DNA of 35,145 nt. Origin: Gammaproteobacteria bacterium BRH_c0. GTDB lineage: Bacteria > Pseudomonadota > Gammaproteobacteria > Pseudomonadales > Porticoccaceae. Where the stretch lies: NCBI GenBank assembly GCA_000961645.1, contig LADM01000104.1, positions 1 through 35,145 on the forward strand, in the 5' to 3' direction. Of this stretch, positions 1-9,824 are shown one piece after another. The translations under genes and the position numbers were made by a program. How positions within the stretch are numbered: the first letter of the stretch is position 1; each line of letters begins with the position of its first letter. The notes beneath the pieces are model-generated. The model ran no database searches. It was not told the DNA's origin and worked only from the letters and a program-made list of their open reading frames with translations.

Positions 1-1365
1 GCCTTCGTTGGCGGCGTACAGCACCACACCCATTTGCGCGACGCTCTGGGGTGAGTATTGCGCCTGCTTCATCAGCTCGGTGACACGTTGGCCGTGCTCC
101 AGCTGTGAGCGGGTGGCTTCGTCAAGGTCGGAGGCAAACTGGGAGAAAGCCGCCAGCTCGCGGTACTGGGCCAGGGCCAGACGGATACCGCCGCCGAGCT
201 TCTTGATGATCTTGGTCTGTGCCGAACCACCTACCCGGGATACGGAAAGGCCAGCGTTCATGGCGGGGCGCACACCGGCATTGAACAGGCTGGACTCGAC
301 GAAAATCTGACCATCGGTGATGGAGATCACGTTGGTGGGTACGAAGGCGGAGACGTCACCGGCCTGGGTTTCAATGATAGGCAGGGCGGTCAGAGAGCCG
401 GTTTTACCTTTCACTTCGCCGTTGGTGAATTTTTCGACGTAGTCAACGTTCACGCGGGCCGCGCGTTCCAGCAGACGGGAGTGGAGATAGAAAACGTCGC
501 CGGGGTAGGCTTCGCGGCCGGGGGGACGTTTCAGCAGCAGGGAGATCTGGCGGTAGGCCCAGGCCTGCTTGGTCAAGTCGTCATAAATGATCAGTGCATC
601 CTGGCCGCGGTCGCGGTAGTACTCGCCGATGGTGCAACCGGTGTAGGCCGCCAGATACTGCATGGAGGCCGGATCGGAAGCCGTCGCAGCAACCACCACG
701 GTGTGGTCCATGGCGCCGTGCTCTTCGAGCTTGCGGACGATGTTGGCAACGGTGGAGTTCTTCTGGCCGATGGCCACATAGACGCACTTAATGCCGGTGG
801 TTTTCTGGTTGATAATGGTGTCGATGGCGATGGCGGTTTTACCGATCTGGCGGTCGCCGATGATCAGTTCGCGCTGGCCGCGGCCAATTGGCACCATGGC
901 GTCAATGGCTTTCAGGCCGGTCTGCACCGGCTGGTCAACACCCTGGCGTTCGATAACACCGGGAGCCACTTTTTCGATAGCGTCGGTCAGTTTGGCGTCG
1001 ATAGGACCCTTGCCGTCGATGGCGTTGCCGAGGGCATCCACTACGCGGCCTTCCAGCTCGGGGCCGACGGGGACTTCGAGGATACGGCCAGTACAGCGGG
1101 CTTTCCTTCCTTCAACCAGACCCTGGTAGTCGCCCAGTACCACGGCGCCAACGGAGTCGCGCTCGAGGTTGAGGGCCAGGCCGTAGAGGCCGCCGTCAAA
1201 CTCGATCATTTCGCCGTACATCACATTGCCCAGGCCGTGGATGCGAACGATACCGTCAGATACGGAAACGATGGTGCCTTCGTTCTTTACTTCTGTTTTG
1301 ACATCAAGGCTCTCAATACGCTGCTTGATGATTTCGCTAATTTCAGATGGATTCAGTTGCTGCAT
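1..1365 (-). CDS. atpA: ATP synthase F1 subunit alpha (partial, C-terminus beyond window)
   Basis: This is the non-catalytic nucleotide-binding subunit of the F1 head of the proton-translocating ATP synthase, cytoplasmic side. Reading leftwards from the ATG at 1365, the frame is open to the window edge, giving 455 residues of a family of about 513. The N-terminus [17 protein letters not shown] is typical. The Walker A loop [11 protein letters not shown] lies near residue 170, and the conserved stretch around residues 340-370 contains [13 protein letters not shown]. The visible part ends at YAANEG, so only the C-terminal helical domain is missing. It lies 32 bp downstream of atpH in the usual atpIBEFHA order. 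The long plus-strand open frame over 481-1401 is only its antisense shadow. Confidence 0.98.
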   Translation of the reverse strand, partial: MQQLNPSEISEIIKQRIESLDVKTEVKNEGTIVSVSDGIVRIHGLGNVMYGEMIEFDGGLYGLALNLERDSVGAVVLGDYQGLVEGRKARCTGRILEVPVGPELEGRVVDALGNAIDGKGPIDAKLTDAIEKVAPGVIERQGVDQPVQTGLKAIDAMVPIGRGQRELIIGDRQIGKTAIAIDTIINQKTTGIKCVYVAIGQKNSTVANIVRKLEEHGAMDHTVVVAATASDPASMQYLAAYTGCTIGEYYRDRGQDALIIYDDLTKQAWAYRQISLLLKRPPGREAYPGDVFYLHSRLLERAARVNVDYVEKFTNGEVKGKTGSLTALPIIETQAGDVSAFVPTNVISITDGQIFVESSLFNAGVRPAMNAGLSVSRVGGSAQTKIIKKLGGGIRLALAQYRELAAFSQFASDLDEATRSQLEHGQRVTELMKQAQYSPQSVAQMGVVLYAANEG

Positions 1366-1397
1366 GGTCGATTCCTCGATCCCGTATGTTCTCGATA

Positions 1398-1934
1398 CTA
1401 GGAGTTTAATGCTTCAGCGAGTTTGGTCAGGCGGCCACGGATGCTGCCGTCGATCACGGTATCACCTGCGCGGATCAAAACCCCGCCGAGCAGGGACTTA
1501 TCAATGGAGACAGTCATGTTGACGAGCCGATCGAGGCGCTGACTCAGGGCCTGGCTCAGCTTTTCCTGCTGTGCGGCATCCAGCTCACTGGCGGCCACAA
1601 CCTGGACGTCAACCGTTTTTTCACGCTGCGCCTTCAGAACCTCAAACTGATCACCGATAAAGGGGATCAGCGGCAGACGCCGGTTTTTTGCCAGCAGCCC
1701 AACCAGGTTGCGGCCGCTCTCGTCCAGGGCATCGCCACAGATCTCAACCAGGCTTTCACCCTGTTGCTGGGCGCTGCGCTCGGGCGAGTCGAGCAAGGCT
1801 TTGACCGCTGACTGCTGAACCACCGCAGAGAGGGTTTTCAGCATGGCCGACCAGCTGTCGAGGCTGTTGCTCTCGACAGCATACTCGTAGGCCGCCTTGG
1901 CGTAGGGCCGTGCCAGAGTACTCAATTCCGCCAT
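1398..1934 (-). CDS. atpH: ATP synthase F1 subunit delta
   Basis: This 178-residue protein is the stalk subunit that joins the top of the F1 head to the peripheral b-subunit stalk. The N-terminal helical domain begins [19 protein letters not shown], the family signature. The C-terminal part contains [20 protein letters not shown], typical of OSCP/delta proteins. Length is that of the E. coli protein (177). A GAGGT ribosome-binding site lies six bases before the ATG. It starts 11 bp after atpF, consistent with translational coupling in the atp operon. Confidence 0.97.
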   Translation of the reverse strand: MAELSTLARPYAKAAYEYAVESNSLDSWSAMLKTLSAVVQQSAVKALLDSPERSAQQQGESLVEICGDALDESGRNLVGLLAKNRRLPLIPFIGDQFEVLKAQREKTVDVQVVAASELDAAQQEKLSQALSQRLDRLVNMTVSIDKSLLGGVLIRAGDTVIDGSIRGRLTKLAEALNS

Positions 1935-1945
1935 ATCAAACCTCG

Positions 1946-2416
1946 TTAAAGCTGTGCCGCCAGTTTGTCGACCAGCTCACGATTTGCGTTTTCGTCAATG
2001 GAAGCCTCGAGGATTTTCTCGGCACCGGCGACGGCAAGTGTTGCCACCTTGGCGCGCAGTTCCTCGCGAACACGGTTCACTTCCTGCTCGATTTCAGCCT
2101 GTGCGGCTGATTTCAGGCGCTCGCCTTCAGTGCGGGCTTTATCCTTCGCTTCTTCAACGATCAGATTGGCGCGCTTGTTGGCTTGCTCGAGAAGTGCCGC
2201 GGCTTCCTGCTTGGCGTCCTTGAGTTGCTCTGACGCCTTGTTTTGCGCCAGCTCAAGATCTCGCATCGCGCGGTCGGCAGCATCGAGGCCGTCCGCGATT
2301 TTGTTCTTACGCTCTTCCATCGCGTGTGTAAGCGCTGGCCAGACAAACTTCATGCAGAACCACACGAATACGGCAAAAGCCGCCATCTGGCCAAACAGCG
2401 TCATGTTGATATTCAC
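1946..2416 (-). CDS. atpF: ATP synthase Fo subunit b
   Basis: This 156-residue peripheral-stalk subunit has one N-terminal membrane segment (about residues 6-27) followed by a long charged coiled coil (about 30-150) that contacts delta. The start codon is GTG: it yields [10 protein letters not shown], which aligns with the E. coli N-terminus, and gives exactly the E. coli length. A GAGG motif precedes it by eight bases. The C-terminal stretch [14 protein letters not shown] is the conserved delta-binding end. It is the fourth gene of the operon visible here (atpI, atpB, atpE, atpF). Confidence 0.96.
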   Translation of the reverse strand: MNINMTLFGQMAAFAVFVWFCMKFVWPALTHAMEERKNKIADGLDAADRAMRDLELAQNKASEQLKDAKQEAAALLEQANKRANLIVEEAKDKARTEGERLKSAAQAEIEQEVNRVREELRAKVATLAVAGAEKILEASIDENANRELVDKLAAQL

Positions 2417-2473
2417 GCCTTTAACCTCACAATATCAGTTTCGGTTGATCAGCTATCTTGTGACGGCTACGGA

Positions 2474-2722
<249 letters not shown>

Positions 2723-2767
2723 CTAGCGTTTAAGGTTGTTAAGTTGAAAGTTAAAAGGTTAAAAAAA

Positions 2768-3664
<897 letters not shown>

Positions 3665-3673
3665 TCAACTAGT

Positions 3674-4054
3674 TTAGGGTTTGTGCTGTTTCAGTATTCT
3701 TGCAGTTACCCACAGATGGACAATGACCATCGCCGCGTAACCGCTGAAAAACGCTATCACCCCTAAAGGTCTGACAAATAAAAAAACTGTAACAAACAAC
3801 ACAGCGGACAACACAATCTTGCCTGTTTCACCCCGGTACATACTCTGCACCGAACTACCCAGCTGTCTGGCTCCGCGGTGGCGGAAGGTCAGCCGGGCGA
3901 AGTAGATACTGCCGATAGTGTGGATCAGTCCGCCTGCAAACAGCGAATAGGCTTGAGTCATTCCCGCCGGGAGCACTGCCACGCTCAACAGCACCAGTGC
4001 CAGCAGCTCCATTGCGATCATGCGCAGCAGCGGTGGCTTTGCTATGGTGCTCAT
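3674..4054 (-). CDS. atpI: ATP synthase accessory protein AtpI
   Basis: This small membrane protein is encoded first in the atp operon. The family is linked to c-ring assembly and is not part of the finished enzyme. Four hydrophobic segments are visible, and the stretch FAGGLIHTIGSIYFARLTF is typical. The ATG at 4054 gives 126 residues, the E. coli length. An in-frame ATG at 4099 would add 15 mostly basic/polar residues. The 4054 start has a purine-rich AGAAGG only two bases upstream and the 4099 start has no clear site, so the start is uncertain. Both lie downstream of the promoter at 4136-4164. Confidence 0.88.
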   Translation of the reverse strand: MSTIAKPPLLRMIAMELLALVLLSVAVLPAGMTQAYSLFAGGLIHTIGSIYFARLTFRHRGARQLGSSVQSMYRGETGKIVLSAVLFVTVFLFVRPLGVIAFFSGYAAMVIVHLWVTARILKQHKP

Positions 4055-4135
4055 TGCCTTCTCGCTCTGCTGCCGGGCCCTTTGCAAAAAAAGATGCAAA
4101 TGCCATGTACATTGTGCGCCTGTGAGCGGGGCGCA

Positions 4136-4164
4136 ATTATAGGGACTAAAGTAGGGTTATTCAA
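4136..4164 (-). promoter_or_regulatory. Sigma70-type promoter of the atp operon
   Basis: Read on the minus strand, TTGAAT (4159-4164) is followed after exactly 17 bases by a perfect TATAAT (4136-4141). Transcription would begin near 4129, about 30-75 bases before the candidate atpI starts. The position between parB and atpI fits the start of the atp operon. Activity is inferred. Confidence 0.75.
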
Positions 4165-4203
4165 CAAAACCCGAGCAGTTATAGATAATTAACTCCTCAA
4201 TCG

Positions 4204-5112
4204 TCACTCACCCACCCTGAGCCGTTCCAGCAGGCCGTCCAGCTCCTCCAGGCGACTGTAGCTGAAGACTACTTTTCCCTTGCCGCCAGCGCCGTGCTGG
4301 ATCGAAACCGGCAGGCCCACATGTTCACCCACGCGCTGCTCAAGACTGCGAATATCCGCATCAACAGCCGTTGGCGCCTTTCCGGCTTCAGTTTTTTCCT
4401 GTTGCAAGCGCCGTACCAGAGCTTCGGTCTGGCGCACGGTGAGACCTTTGTCTGCAACGCTGCGGGCGGCCGTGATTTGCCGCTCGCCATCAAGGCCAAG
4501 CAGTGCGCGGGCGTGACCCATTTCGATGTCACCGCGCTCAAGCATGATGCGCACCTCGTTTTCGAGCGCCAACAGGCGCATGAGGTTGGCCACTGCTGCG
4601 CGGGATTTGCCCACGGCTTCGGCTACCTGCTGCTGGGTGAGGTGGAATTCCTGCTGCAGGCGGGTGAGGGCGTAGGCCTCCTCAACAGGGTTGAGATCCT
4701 CGCGCTGGATATTCTCGATCAGCGCCATGGCAATGGCGGCCTGATCGGGGACATCCCGCACCAGGGTGGGCACCTTGTCGAGGCCAGCCATCTGGGCGGC
4801 GCGCCAGCGACGTTCCCCGGCGATGATTTCGTAGCTGTCTGGTCCCAGCGGACGCACCACAATGGGCTGCATGATGCCCTGGCTGCGGATCGACTCGGCC
4901 AGCTCCTGGAGGGTTTCCGGGTGCATATCGCGGCGCGGCTGGTATTTGCCACGCTGGAGAAATTCTATCGGTAAATGCTGGAGGGTACCGTCTTCGCTGG
5001 CTGGTGCAGTGGCGCCGCTGCCGGTTTCCGTGTCTGCGGCAGCGGATTCTGCTGGGGACAGCCCCAACAGGGCATCGAGACCACGGCCAAGGCCTTTACG
5101 TTTTCCTGACAT
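4204..5112 (-). CDS. parB: Chromosome-partitioning protein ParB
   Basis: This 302-residue CTP-dependent DNA clamp loads at parS and spreads to form the origin-proximal partition complex. The N-terminus MSGKRKGLGRGLDALLG is the ParA-contacting motif. The ParB/Spo0J CTPase domain includes AGERRWRAAQMAGLDKVP (about residues 98-115), with the GERR box. The helix-turn-helix TQQQVAEAVGKSRAAVANL lies near residues 155-175. The C-terminal dimerisation domain follows a variable linker. It starts one base after parA stops (TAACATG), with an AGGAA site. Two perfect target palindromes lie in recF (16470-16485, 17124-17139). Confidence 0.97.
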   Translation of the reverse strand: MSGKRKGLGRGLDALLGLSPAESAAADTETGSGATAPASEDGTLQHLPIEFLQRGKYQPRRDMHPETLQELAESIRSQGIMQPIVVRPLGPDSYEIIAGERRWRAAQMAGLDKVPTLVRDVPDQAAIAMALIENIQREDLNPVEEAYALTRLQQEFHLTQQQVAEAVGKSRAAVANLMRLLALENEVRIMLERGDIEMGHARALLGLDGERQITAARSVADKGLTVRQTEALVRRLQQEKTEAGKAPTAVDADIRSLEQRVGEHVGLPVSIQHGAGGKGKVVFSYSRLEELDGLLERLRVGE

Positions 5113-5113
5113 G

Positions 5114-5926
5114 TTAGTTTCCTGTGCCTTGCAGTTCCGCCACCTGATGCTCCTTGCTGCGCCGGATCACTTCTCCGGCCAGCCCCAGATAGGCAATCGC
5201 TCCCTTGGACTGACGATCGTAAACCAGCACTGGCTGACCGTAGCTGGGCGCTTCGGCCAAGCGGATATTGCGCGGTATGGCGATGCGGTAAACTTTGTTG
5301 CCAAAGTACTTGTGCAACTGCGCGTTGACTTCATTGGTCAGTGAGCTGCGCGGGTCGTACATGGTGCGTAGAATCCCCTCGATGCGCAGGGACGGGTTGA
5401 GCAATTTGCCGATCCGCTGAATGGTAGCCACCAGATCGCTGAGTCCTTCAAGCGCGTAGTACTCGCACTGCATGGGGATGATAACCCCGTGACAGGCCAC
5501 CAGTGAGTTGACCGTCAACATGCTGAGGGACGGCGGGCAATCGATAATGATGAAATCATAGCGACTGGCGACGCGCAGCAGGGCGTGACGCAGGCGGGTT
5601 TCCTTGCCGGGCAGGTTGATCAGCTCGACTTCGGCCGCGGTCAGGTTCCGGTTGGCTGGGAGGATATCAAAGCCCGACGACTCCACCGGTCGCACTGCCT
5701 CCTCCACCGGCGTTTCACCCATGATTACTTCGTAGACAGAGTGCTCGAGGCTGTTTTTTTCGACACCGACCCCCATGGTCGCGTTGCCCTGGGGGTCCAT
5801 ATCCACCAGTAGCACCCGCTTGCCTGAATGGGCCAGTGAGGCTGCCAGATTGACACTGGTGGTGGTTTTGCCGACGCCACCCTTCTGGTTGGCGATAGTG
5901 AAAATCTGGCTCAAGGTGCTGCTCAA
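5114..5926 (-). CDS. parA: Chromosome-partitioning ATPase ParA (Soj type)
   Basis: This 270-residue Walker-type ATPase binds DNA non-specifically and drives origin segregation with ParB. The deviant Walker A motif KGGVGKTTTSVNLA begins near residue 15. The switch region DMDPQGNATMG lies near residues 43-53, and the Walker B-like IIDCPPSLSMLTVN near 126-139. There is no N-terminal DNA-binding extension, so it is the chromosomal rather than the plasmid type. Its ATG overlaps the rsmG stop (ATGA), indicating coupled translation within rsmG-parA-parB. Confidence 0.97.
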   Translation of the reverse strand: MSSTLSQIFTIANQKGGVGKTTTSVNLAASLAHSGKRVLLVDMDPQGNATMGVGVEKNSLEHSVYEVIMGETPVEEAVRPVESSGFDILPANRNLTAAEVELINLPGKETRLRHALLRVASRYDFIIIDCPPSLSMLTVNSLVACHGVIIPMQCEYYALEGLSDLVATIQRIGKLLNPSLRIEGILRTMYDPRSSLTNEVNAQLHKYFGNKVYRIAIPRNIRLAEAPSYGQPVLVYDRQSKGAIAYLGLAGEVIRRSKEHQVAELQGTGN

Positions 5927-6588
5927 AGTGCTGTCCCGATCTCAATCAAGTGGCGCTCCCCGTCGACGGCGGGAACCTGTAGCCGGTGTGTGGCCGTGAC
6001 AGTATAGGGTTTTACCAGCTCGCTCAACTCCCTGTCGGGAAAGCGGCCCTTCATGGCGTAAAAAGTGCCTTGGGGAGCAAGCAGATGAGCAGTGCTTTGC
6101 ACCATGGTGCGAATGGAACTGTAGGCGCGGCTGATCACGCCATCGTACAGCGCTTGCGGCTGAAAGCTTTCGGCCCTGGCCTGCACTTCCTCTACATTGG
6201 CAAGTTTCAGCTGGGTACGCACCTGGAACAGAAACCTTACCCGTTTGCCGTTGCTATCGAGCAGGGTGAAGTGCCTGTCGGGCATGGCAATAGCGAGAGG
6301 GATGCCGGGCAAACCGGGGCCGGTGCCGACGTCGATAAATCCTTTTCCCTGCAGGTAGGGTGCAATGGCCAGGCTGTCGAGCAGGTGGAGGGATACCATT
6401 TCCAGCGGGTCTTCCACCGCTGTCAGGTTGTAGGCCCTGTTCCATTTGTGCAGCAGTTCGAGGTAGCTCAGCAACTGGGAAATCTGGCTATCCGTCAGTG
6501 ACATGTCGAGAGTCAGCAGACCTTCCCGCAGCTCGTTCTCGATTGCCGACATATCAGTCGAGCTGATATCCCCCCTGCCAGTGACCAC
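5923..6588 (-). CDS. rsmG: 16S rRNA (guanine527-N7)-methyltransferase
   Basis: This SAM-dependent enzyme modifies G527 of 16S rRNA. The SAM-binding motif FIDVGTGPGLPGIPLA is clear, as are LLHKWNRAYNLTAV near the N-terminus and GVISRAYSS further on. The longest frame starts at a GTG at 6588 (221 residues). An ATG at 6552 gives 209 residues, closer to the E. coli length of 207, and neither has a strong ribosome-binding site. The real start may therefore be 6552. It follows mnmG by only a few bases, as is usual around gamma origins. Confidence 0.95.
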   Translation of the reverse strand: MVTGRGDISSTDMSAIENELREGLLTLDMSLTDSQISQLLSYLELLHKWNRAYNLTAVEDPLEMVSLHLLDSLAIAPYLQGKGFIDVGTGPGLPGIPLAIAMPDRHFTLLDSNGKRVRFLFQVRTQLKLANVEEVQARAESFQPQALYDGVISRAYSSIRTMVQSTAHLLAPQGTFYAMKGRFPDRELSELVKPYTVTATHRLQVPAVDGERHLIEIGTAL

Positions 6589-6593
6589 GTCAA

Positions 6594-8489
6594 TCAGGCA
6601 CTGCGATGACTGGCGTTAAACGCCAGGGAGTTTTTCTTCAGGTAGATCAGCAGCAGTGACACAGCGGCGGGGGTAACACCGGGAATACGCGATGCCCGCG
6701 CCAGGGTGTCGGGTTTCGACAGCGACAGTTTCTGCCGCACCTCGTTGGACAACCCCTTGACCTGATCGAAATTGAAATCCGCGGGGATAGGCGTGTTCTC
6801 GTTGCGTCGCAGGCGATCGATATCGTCCTGCTGGCGGTCAATGTAGCCGGCGTACTTGGCTTCGATCTCGAGCTGTTCGGCGACACGGGGATCTGCCACC
6901 GGCTCACCGATCAGGTTTCCCACCAGCTTGTAGTCAAACTCGGGGCGTCGCAGCAGATCGAGCAGGCTGTACTCTCGACTGAGGGGGTTGGCACTGATGG
7001 CATTTACTTTTTGCGCGGCCGCCGACTCGGGTTGTACCCAGGTGGTTTTGAGTCGCTCGCGCTCGGCGTCAATGGACTCACGCTTGGTACTGAATAACTG
7101 CCAGCGCTGATCATCCACCACGCCCAGGGTGCGGCCCTGCTCGGTCAGACGCAGATCGGCGTTGTCCTCGCGCAACACCAGGCGGTATTCAGCGCGACTG
7201 GTGAACATGCGGTAGGGCTCACGGGTGCCCATGGTGATCAGATCATCCACCAGCACGCCGATGTAGGCTTCGTCCCGGCGCGGGCACCAGGGGTCGCGAC
7301 CCTGCACCTTCAGACCGGCATTGATGCCCGCCAGCAACCCCTGCGCCGCGGCTTCCTCGTAACCGGTGGTCCCGTTGATCTGACCTGCAAAGAACAGGCC
7401 CTCGATAAACCGGGTTTCGAGGGAGTAGCGCAGATCCTGGGGATTGAAGTAATCGTACTCGATAGCGTAGCCCGGGCGAGTGATGTGGGCATTCTCGAAG
7501 CCCTTGATGGACCGCACCAGATTGAGCTGAACATCGAAGGGCAGGCTGGTGGATATGCCGTTGGGATACAGCTCGTGGGTATCGAGGCCTTCCGGCTCGA
7601 TAAAAATCTGGTGGCTGTTCTTGTCGGCAAAGCGTACCACCTTGTCCTCAATGGAGGGGCAGTAACGCGGGCCGACACCCTCGATAACACCGGTGTACAT
7701 GGGTGAGCGATCCATACCGCCGCGAATAATCTCGTGGGTCTGCTCGTTGGTGTGGGTCACCCAGCAACAGACCTGGCGCGGATGCTCCGCAGCGGAGCCA
7801 ATAAACGACATCACGGCAACAGGATCGTCGCCCCACTGCTCCTGGAGGCCGGTGAAATCGACGGTTTTGGCATCAATGCGCGGCGGGGTACCGGTTTTCA
7901 GGCGATCGACCCGAAAGGGCATTTCCCGCAGCCGACGCGCCAGGGCGATGGAGGGCGGATCACCGGCGCGTCCGCCCGAGTGGTTTTCCAGGCCAATGTG
8001 AATCAACCCGCCGAGGAAGGTGCCAGCGGTCAGCACCACTGACCGGGCATGGAAGCGCAACCCCATCTGGGTAACCACCCCAGCCACCCGCTCGCCATCA
8101 AGAATCAGGTCATCCACTGCCTGCTGGAAAATCCACAGGTTGGGCTGGCTTTCGAGGATTGTACGAACCGCCGCCTTGTACAGCACCCGGTCAGCCTGGG
8201 CGCGGGTAGCCCGTACAGCCGGGCCCTTGCGGGCATTGAGTACCCGGAACTGGATCCCTCCGCGGTCTGTAGCCTGAGCCATCGCGCCACCCAGTGCATC
8301 AATTTCCTTCACCAGGTGACTTTTGCCGATACCGCCAATGGCCGGGTTGCAGGACATCTGCCCCAGGGTTTCAACATTATGGGTCAGCAACAGGGTTTTA
8401 CAGCCCATGCGCGCCGCCGCCAGACAGGCTTCAGTGCCGGCATGGCCACCGCCTATCACGATTACGTCGAACTTGTCGGGGTGCTGCAT
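6594..8489 (-). CDS. mnmG: tRNA uridine-34 modification enzyme MnmG (GidA)
   Basis: This 631-residue FAD protein works with MnmE to install 5-(carboxymethyl)aminomethyl groups on U34 of certain tRNAs. The dinucleotide-binding motif [15 protein letters not shown] lies at about residues 11-25. The family stretches [20 protein letters not shown] and [10 protein letters not shown] are present, and the C-terminal helical MnmE/tRNA-binding domain is complete. A TATAAT box on the minus strand at 8516-8521 lies about 27 bases before the ATG. A GAGG site precedes the start by eight bases. MnmE, usually adjacent and co-directional, is here on the other strand 3 kb away. Confidence 0.98.
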   Translation of the reverse strand: MQHPDKFDVIVIGGGHAGTEACLAAARMGCKTLLLTHNVETLGQMSCNPAIGGIGKSHLVKEIDALGGAMAQATDRGGIQFRVLNARKGPAVRATRAQADRVLYKAAVRTILESQPNLWIFQQAVDDLILDGERVAGVVTQMGLRFHARSVVLTAGTFLGGLIHIGLENHSGGRAGDPPSIALARRLREMPFRVDRLKTGTPPRIDAKTVDFTGLQEQWGDDPVAVMSFIGSAAEHPRQVCCWVTHTNEQTHEIIRGGMDRSPMYTGVIEGVGPRYCPSIEDKVVRFADKNSHQIFIEPEGLDTHELYPNGISTSLPFDVQLNLVRSIKGFENAHITRPGYAIEYDYFNPQDLRYSLETRFIEGLFFAGQINGTTGYEEAAAQGLLAGINAGLKVQGRDPWCPRRDEAYIGVLVDDLITMGTREPYRMFTSRAEYRLVLREDNADLRLTEQGRTLGVVDDQRWQLFSTKRESIDAERERLKTTWVQPESAAAQKVNAISANPLSREYSLLDLLRRPEFDYKLVGNLIGEPVADPRVAEQLEIEAKYAGYIDRQQDDIDRLRRNENTPIPADFNFDQVKGLSNEVRQKLSLSKPDTLARASRIPGVTPAAVSLLLIYLKKNSLAFNASHRSA

Positions 8490-8515
8490 ATCCTGGACCT
8501 CGTCGCGGGGACGGC

Positions 8516-8521
8516 ATTATA
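8516..8521 (-). promoter_or_regulatory. Probable -10 box of the mnmG promoter
   Basis: A perfect TATAAT on the minus strand lies 27 bases upstream of the mnmG ATG. No good -35 hexamer is visible at 16-18 bases, so only the -10 element is supported. It sits at the edge of the oriC candidate, so mnmG transcription would begin next to the origin. Confidence 0.5.
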
Positions 8522-8570
8522 CGGTAAGTTGACGAAAATTTAACCACGCAGTTTTTTGCTTTTTCATGCT

Positions 8571-8935
8571 CTTAAGATCTTATTAATTACTGTTTTATTT
8601 ATTTACTTTATATAAAGACTTTTTTAAATCTAAAGCTGTTATAGAGGGCACGAGGATCTGTGGGTAAGCTTATTAACATTATGAAGTAAAACAAATTTTT
8701 CACTTTATAAGCGGTCGGCTAACCTCTTTGCAGGTTGTCATTACAGGTAGGGTCAAGCTGTGTAAAAAACGGCCTTTATCCACAAGGGGTAAAAAGCCGG
8801 TGATCAGTGATCCAAGTTATCCACTGAGAACCACAGTTTTTGTCCACAACTATTCACAGGTTTATCCACTTTTACTTGCAAGTGTTGAGAAGCCTGTGAT
8901 TTTCCTGTTAGCGGGCGCCGGTTTCATGTGAATAA
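8571..8935. other. oriC: Candidate replication origin (oriC): AT-rich segment plus DnaA boxes
   Basis: This gene-free stretch lies between divergent mnmG and rpmH. A very AT-rich part (about 8571-8640) could be the unwinding element. It is followed by a cluster of matches to the DnaA box TTATCCACA: a perfect copy at 8776-8784; TTATCCACT at 8817-8825 and 8862-8870; TTGTCCACA at 8840-8848; a weak copy at 8850-8858; and reverse-strand copies with one mismatch at 8659-8667 (TTACCCACA) and 8927-8935 (TTATTCACA). Coding strands diverge on either side, as expected at an origin. Short open frames here have no coding character. Origin function is inferred; a second, smaller cluster lies before dnaA. 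Confidence 0.75.
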
Positions 8936-8942
8936 CTTGTGA

Positions 8943-8971
8943 TTGCCACAGCGGTATATTTTTATTAGAAT
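8943..8971 (+). promoter_or_regulatory. Sigma70-type promoter of rpmH
   Basis: TTGCCA (8943-8948) is followed after 17 bases by TAGAAT (8966-8971). Transcription would begin near 8978, about 48 bases before the rpmH ATG. The nearest DnaA box ends eight bases upstream of the -35 element, so DnaA binding could affect it (inference). Confidence 0.6.
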
Positions 8972-9025
8972 CCCCGCCCCTTATTCAGCACCATCTATCA
9001 CTGCAAGCCCAACAGAGACCCAGTC

Positions 9026-9160
9026 ATGAAAAGAACCTTTCAACCGAGCGTTCTCAAGCGCAAACGCACCCACGGTTTTCGCGCCCGTATGGCCACAGCC
9101 AAAGGCCGTCTGGTCCTCAAGCGCCGTCGCGCCAAAGGCCGTCTGCGTCTCGTTGCCTGA
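9026..9160 (+). CDS. rpmH: 50S ribosomal protein L34
   Basis: This 44-residue, highly basic ribosomal protein was found by direct translation. It begins [20 protein letters not shown] and ends in RLRLVA. The length is exactly that of the family, and the sequence is nearly invariant against other gammaproteobacteria. It is the first gene of the rpmH-rnpA-yidD-yidC-mnmE run and lies directly beside the origin candidate. Here it points away from mnmG and toward dnaA, the reverse of the usual layout. Confidence 0.98.
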   Translation: MKRTFQPSVLKRKRTHGFRARMATAKGRLVLKRRRAKGRLRLVA

Positions 9161-9174
9161 TTGTTTGATGGAAT

Positions 9175-9196
9175 GTGCCCCGCCTGACCGGGGCAC
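9175..9196 (+). other. Strong RNA hairpin at the rpmH-rnpA boundary
   Basis: A perfect 8-bp stem, GTGCCCCG with CGGGGCAC, encloses a six-base loop. It begins 14 bases after the rpmH stop and covers the first candidate rnpA start codon. No T-run follows, so it is not a classical terminator. It may attenuate transcription or mask the rnpA start, keeping RnpA levels below L34 (inference). Confidence 0.55.
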
Positions 9197-9564
9197 TGCC
9201 TGTGCCGCTAGCAAGGTTTGATAAAAGCAGGCGGTTGCTCAAAGCTGCCGAATTTCAGGCTGTGTTTGATAAAGCCCACTACAAGGTCGGCCACCAGCAT
9301 TTCCTAGTACTGGCAACCCGCAACCCTTTGGGACATCCCCGCTTGGGCCTGGTTATCGGCAAAAAGAATATCCGCAGAGCAGTGAAGCGCAACCGTATCA
9401 AACGTGTCGTGCGAGACACCTTCCGTCTTAGCAACCCATCCCTGGATTCACTGGATATCATTTTTCTTGCCAGAAAAGGGTTTGACACCCTGTTACCATC
9501 TCAACAAACCACTATCATGCGTGACACTTGGCAGCGACTGGCCAGGAAAGTCGAAAGAGAGTGA
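9175..9564 (+). CDS. rnpA: Ribonuclease P protein component
   Basis: This basic protein subunit of RNase P helps the catalytic RNA remove 5' leaders from precursor tRNAs. The family core is clear: FDKSRRLLKAAEFQAVFD near the N-terminus, HPRLGLVIGKKNIRRAVKRN and RNRIKRVVRDTFRL in the middle (the arginine-rich RNR motif), and DIIFLARKG afterwards. The first candidate start is a GTG at 9175, which gives 129 residues but lies inside the hairpin at 9175-9196. A GTG at 9202 would give 120 residues, closer to the typical length, so the exact start is uncertain. There is no ATG option near the family start. Confidence 0.95.
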   Translation: MPRLTGALPVPLARFDKSRRLLKAAEFQAVFDKAHYKVGHQHFLVLATRNPLGHPRLGLVIGKKNIRRAVKRNRIKRVVRDTFRLSNPSLDSLDIIFLARKGFDTLLPSQQTTIMRDTWQRLARKVERE

Positions 9565-9570
9565 TTGGGA

Positions 9571-9822
9571 ATGGCGCTGGCGATAAAAAGTGTGCTGAAG
9601 ACGGGGATTAAGGCCTATCAGTTTCTTCTGAGTCCGCTTTTGGGCCAGAATTGCCGCTTTTATCCCTCTTGCTCAGCCTATGCTCAGGAAGCAATCGACA
9701 TTCACGGCAGCCTTAAGGGCTCTGTGCTGGCGATCAGGCGCATTGCCTGCTGTCACCCGTTCCACCCCGGCGGTTTCGACCCTGTACCCCCCCAAAAACT
9801 AGCAGATATCGAGAAGTATTGA
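9571..9822 (+). CDS. yidD: Membrane protein insertion efficiency factor YidD
   Basis: This small protein of 83 residues is encoded between rnpA and yidC and is thought to help YidC-dependent membrane insertion from the inner face of the membrane. An amphipathic N-terminus ([20 protein letters not shown]) is followed by the family signature [15 protein letters not shown] and by [14 protein letters not shown]. All the conserved cysteines are present. The ATG at 9571 is preferred over an in-frame TTG two codons upstream. It starts six bases after rnpA stops and ends just before yidC. Confidence 0.96.
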   Translation: MALAIKSVLKTGIKAYQFLLSPLLGQNCRFYPSCSAYAQEAIDIHGSLKGSVLAIRRIACCHPFHPGGFDPVPPQKLADIEKY

Positions 9823-9824
9823 TT

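Noticed and set aside
481-1401. 306-residue plus-strand open frame
   Set aside because: It is the antisense shadow of atpA; it has no family features, and the minus frame is clearly AtpA.
8728-8931. 67-residue open frame inside the origin candidate
   Set aside because: It runs across the DnaA boxes, has no ribosome-binding site and no coding character.
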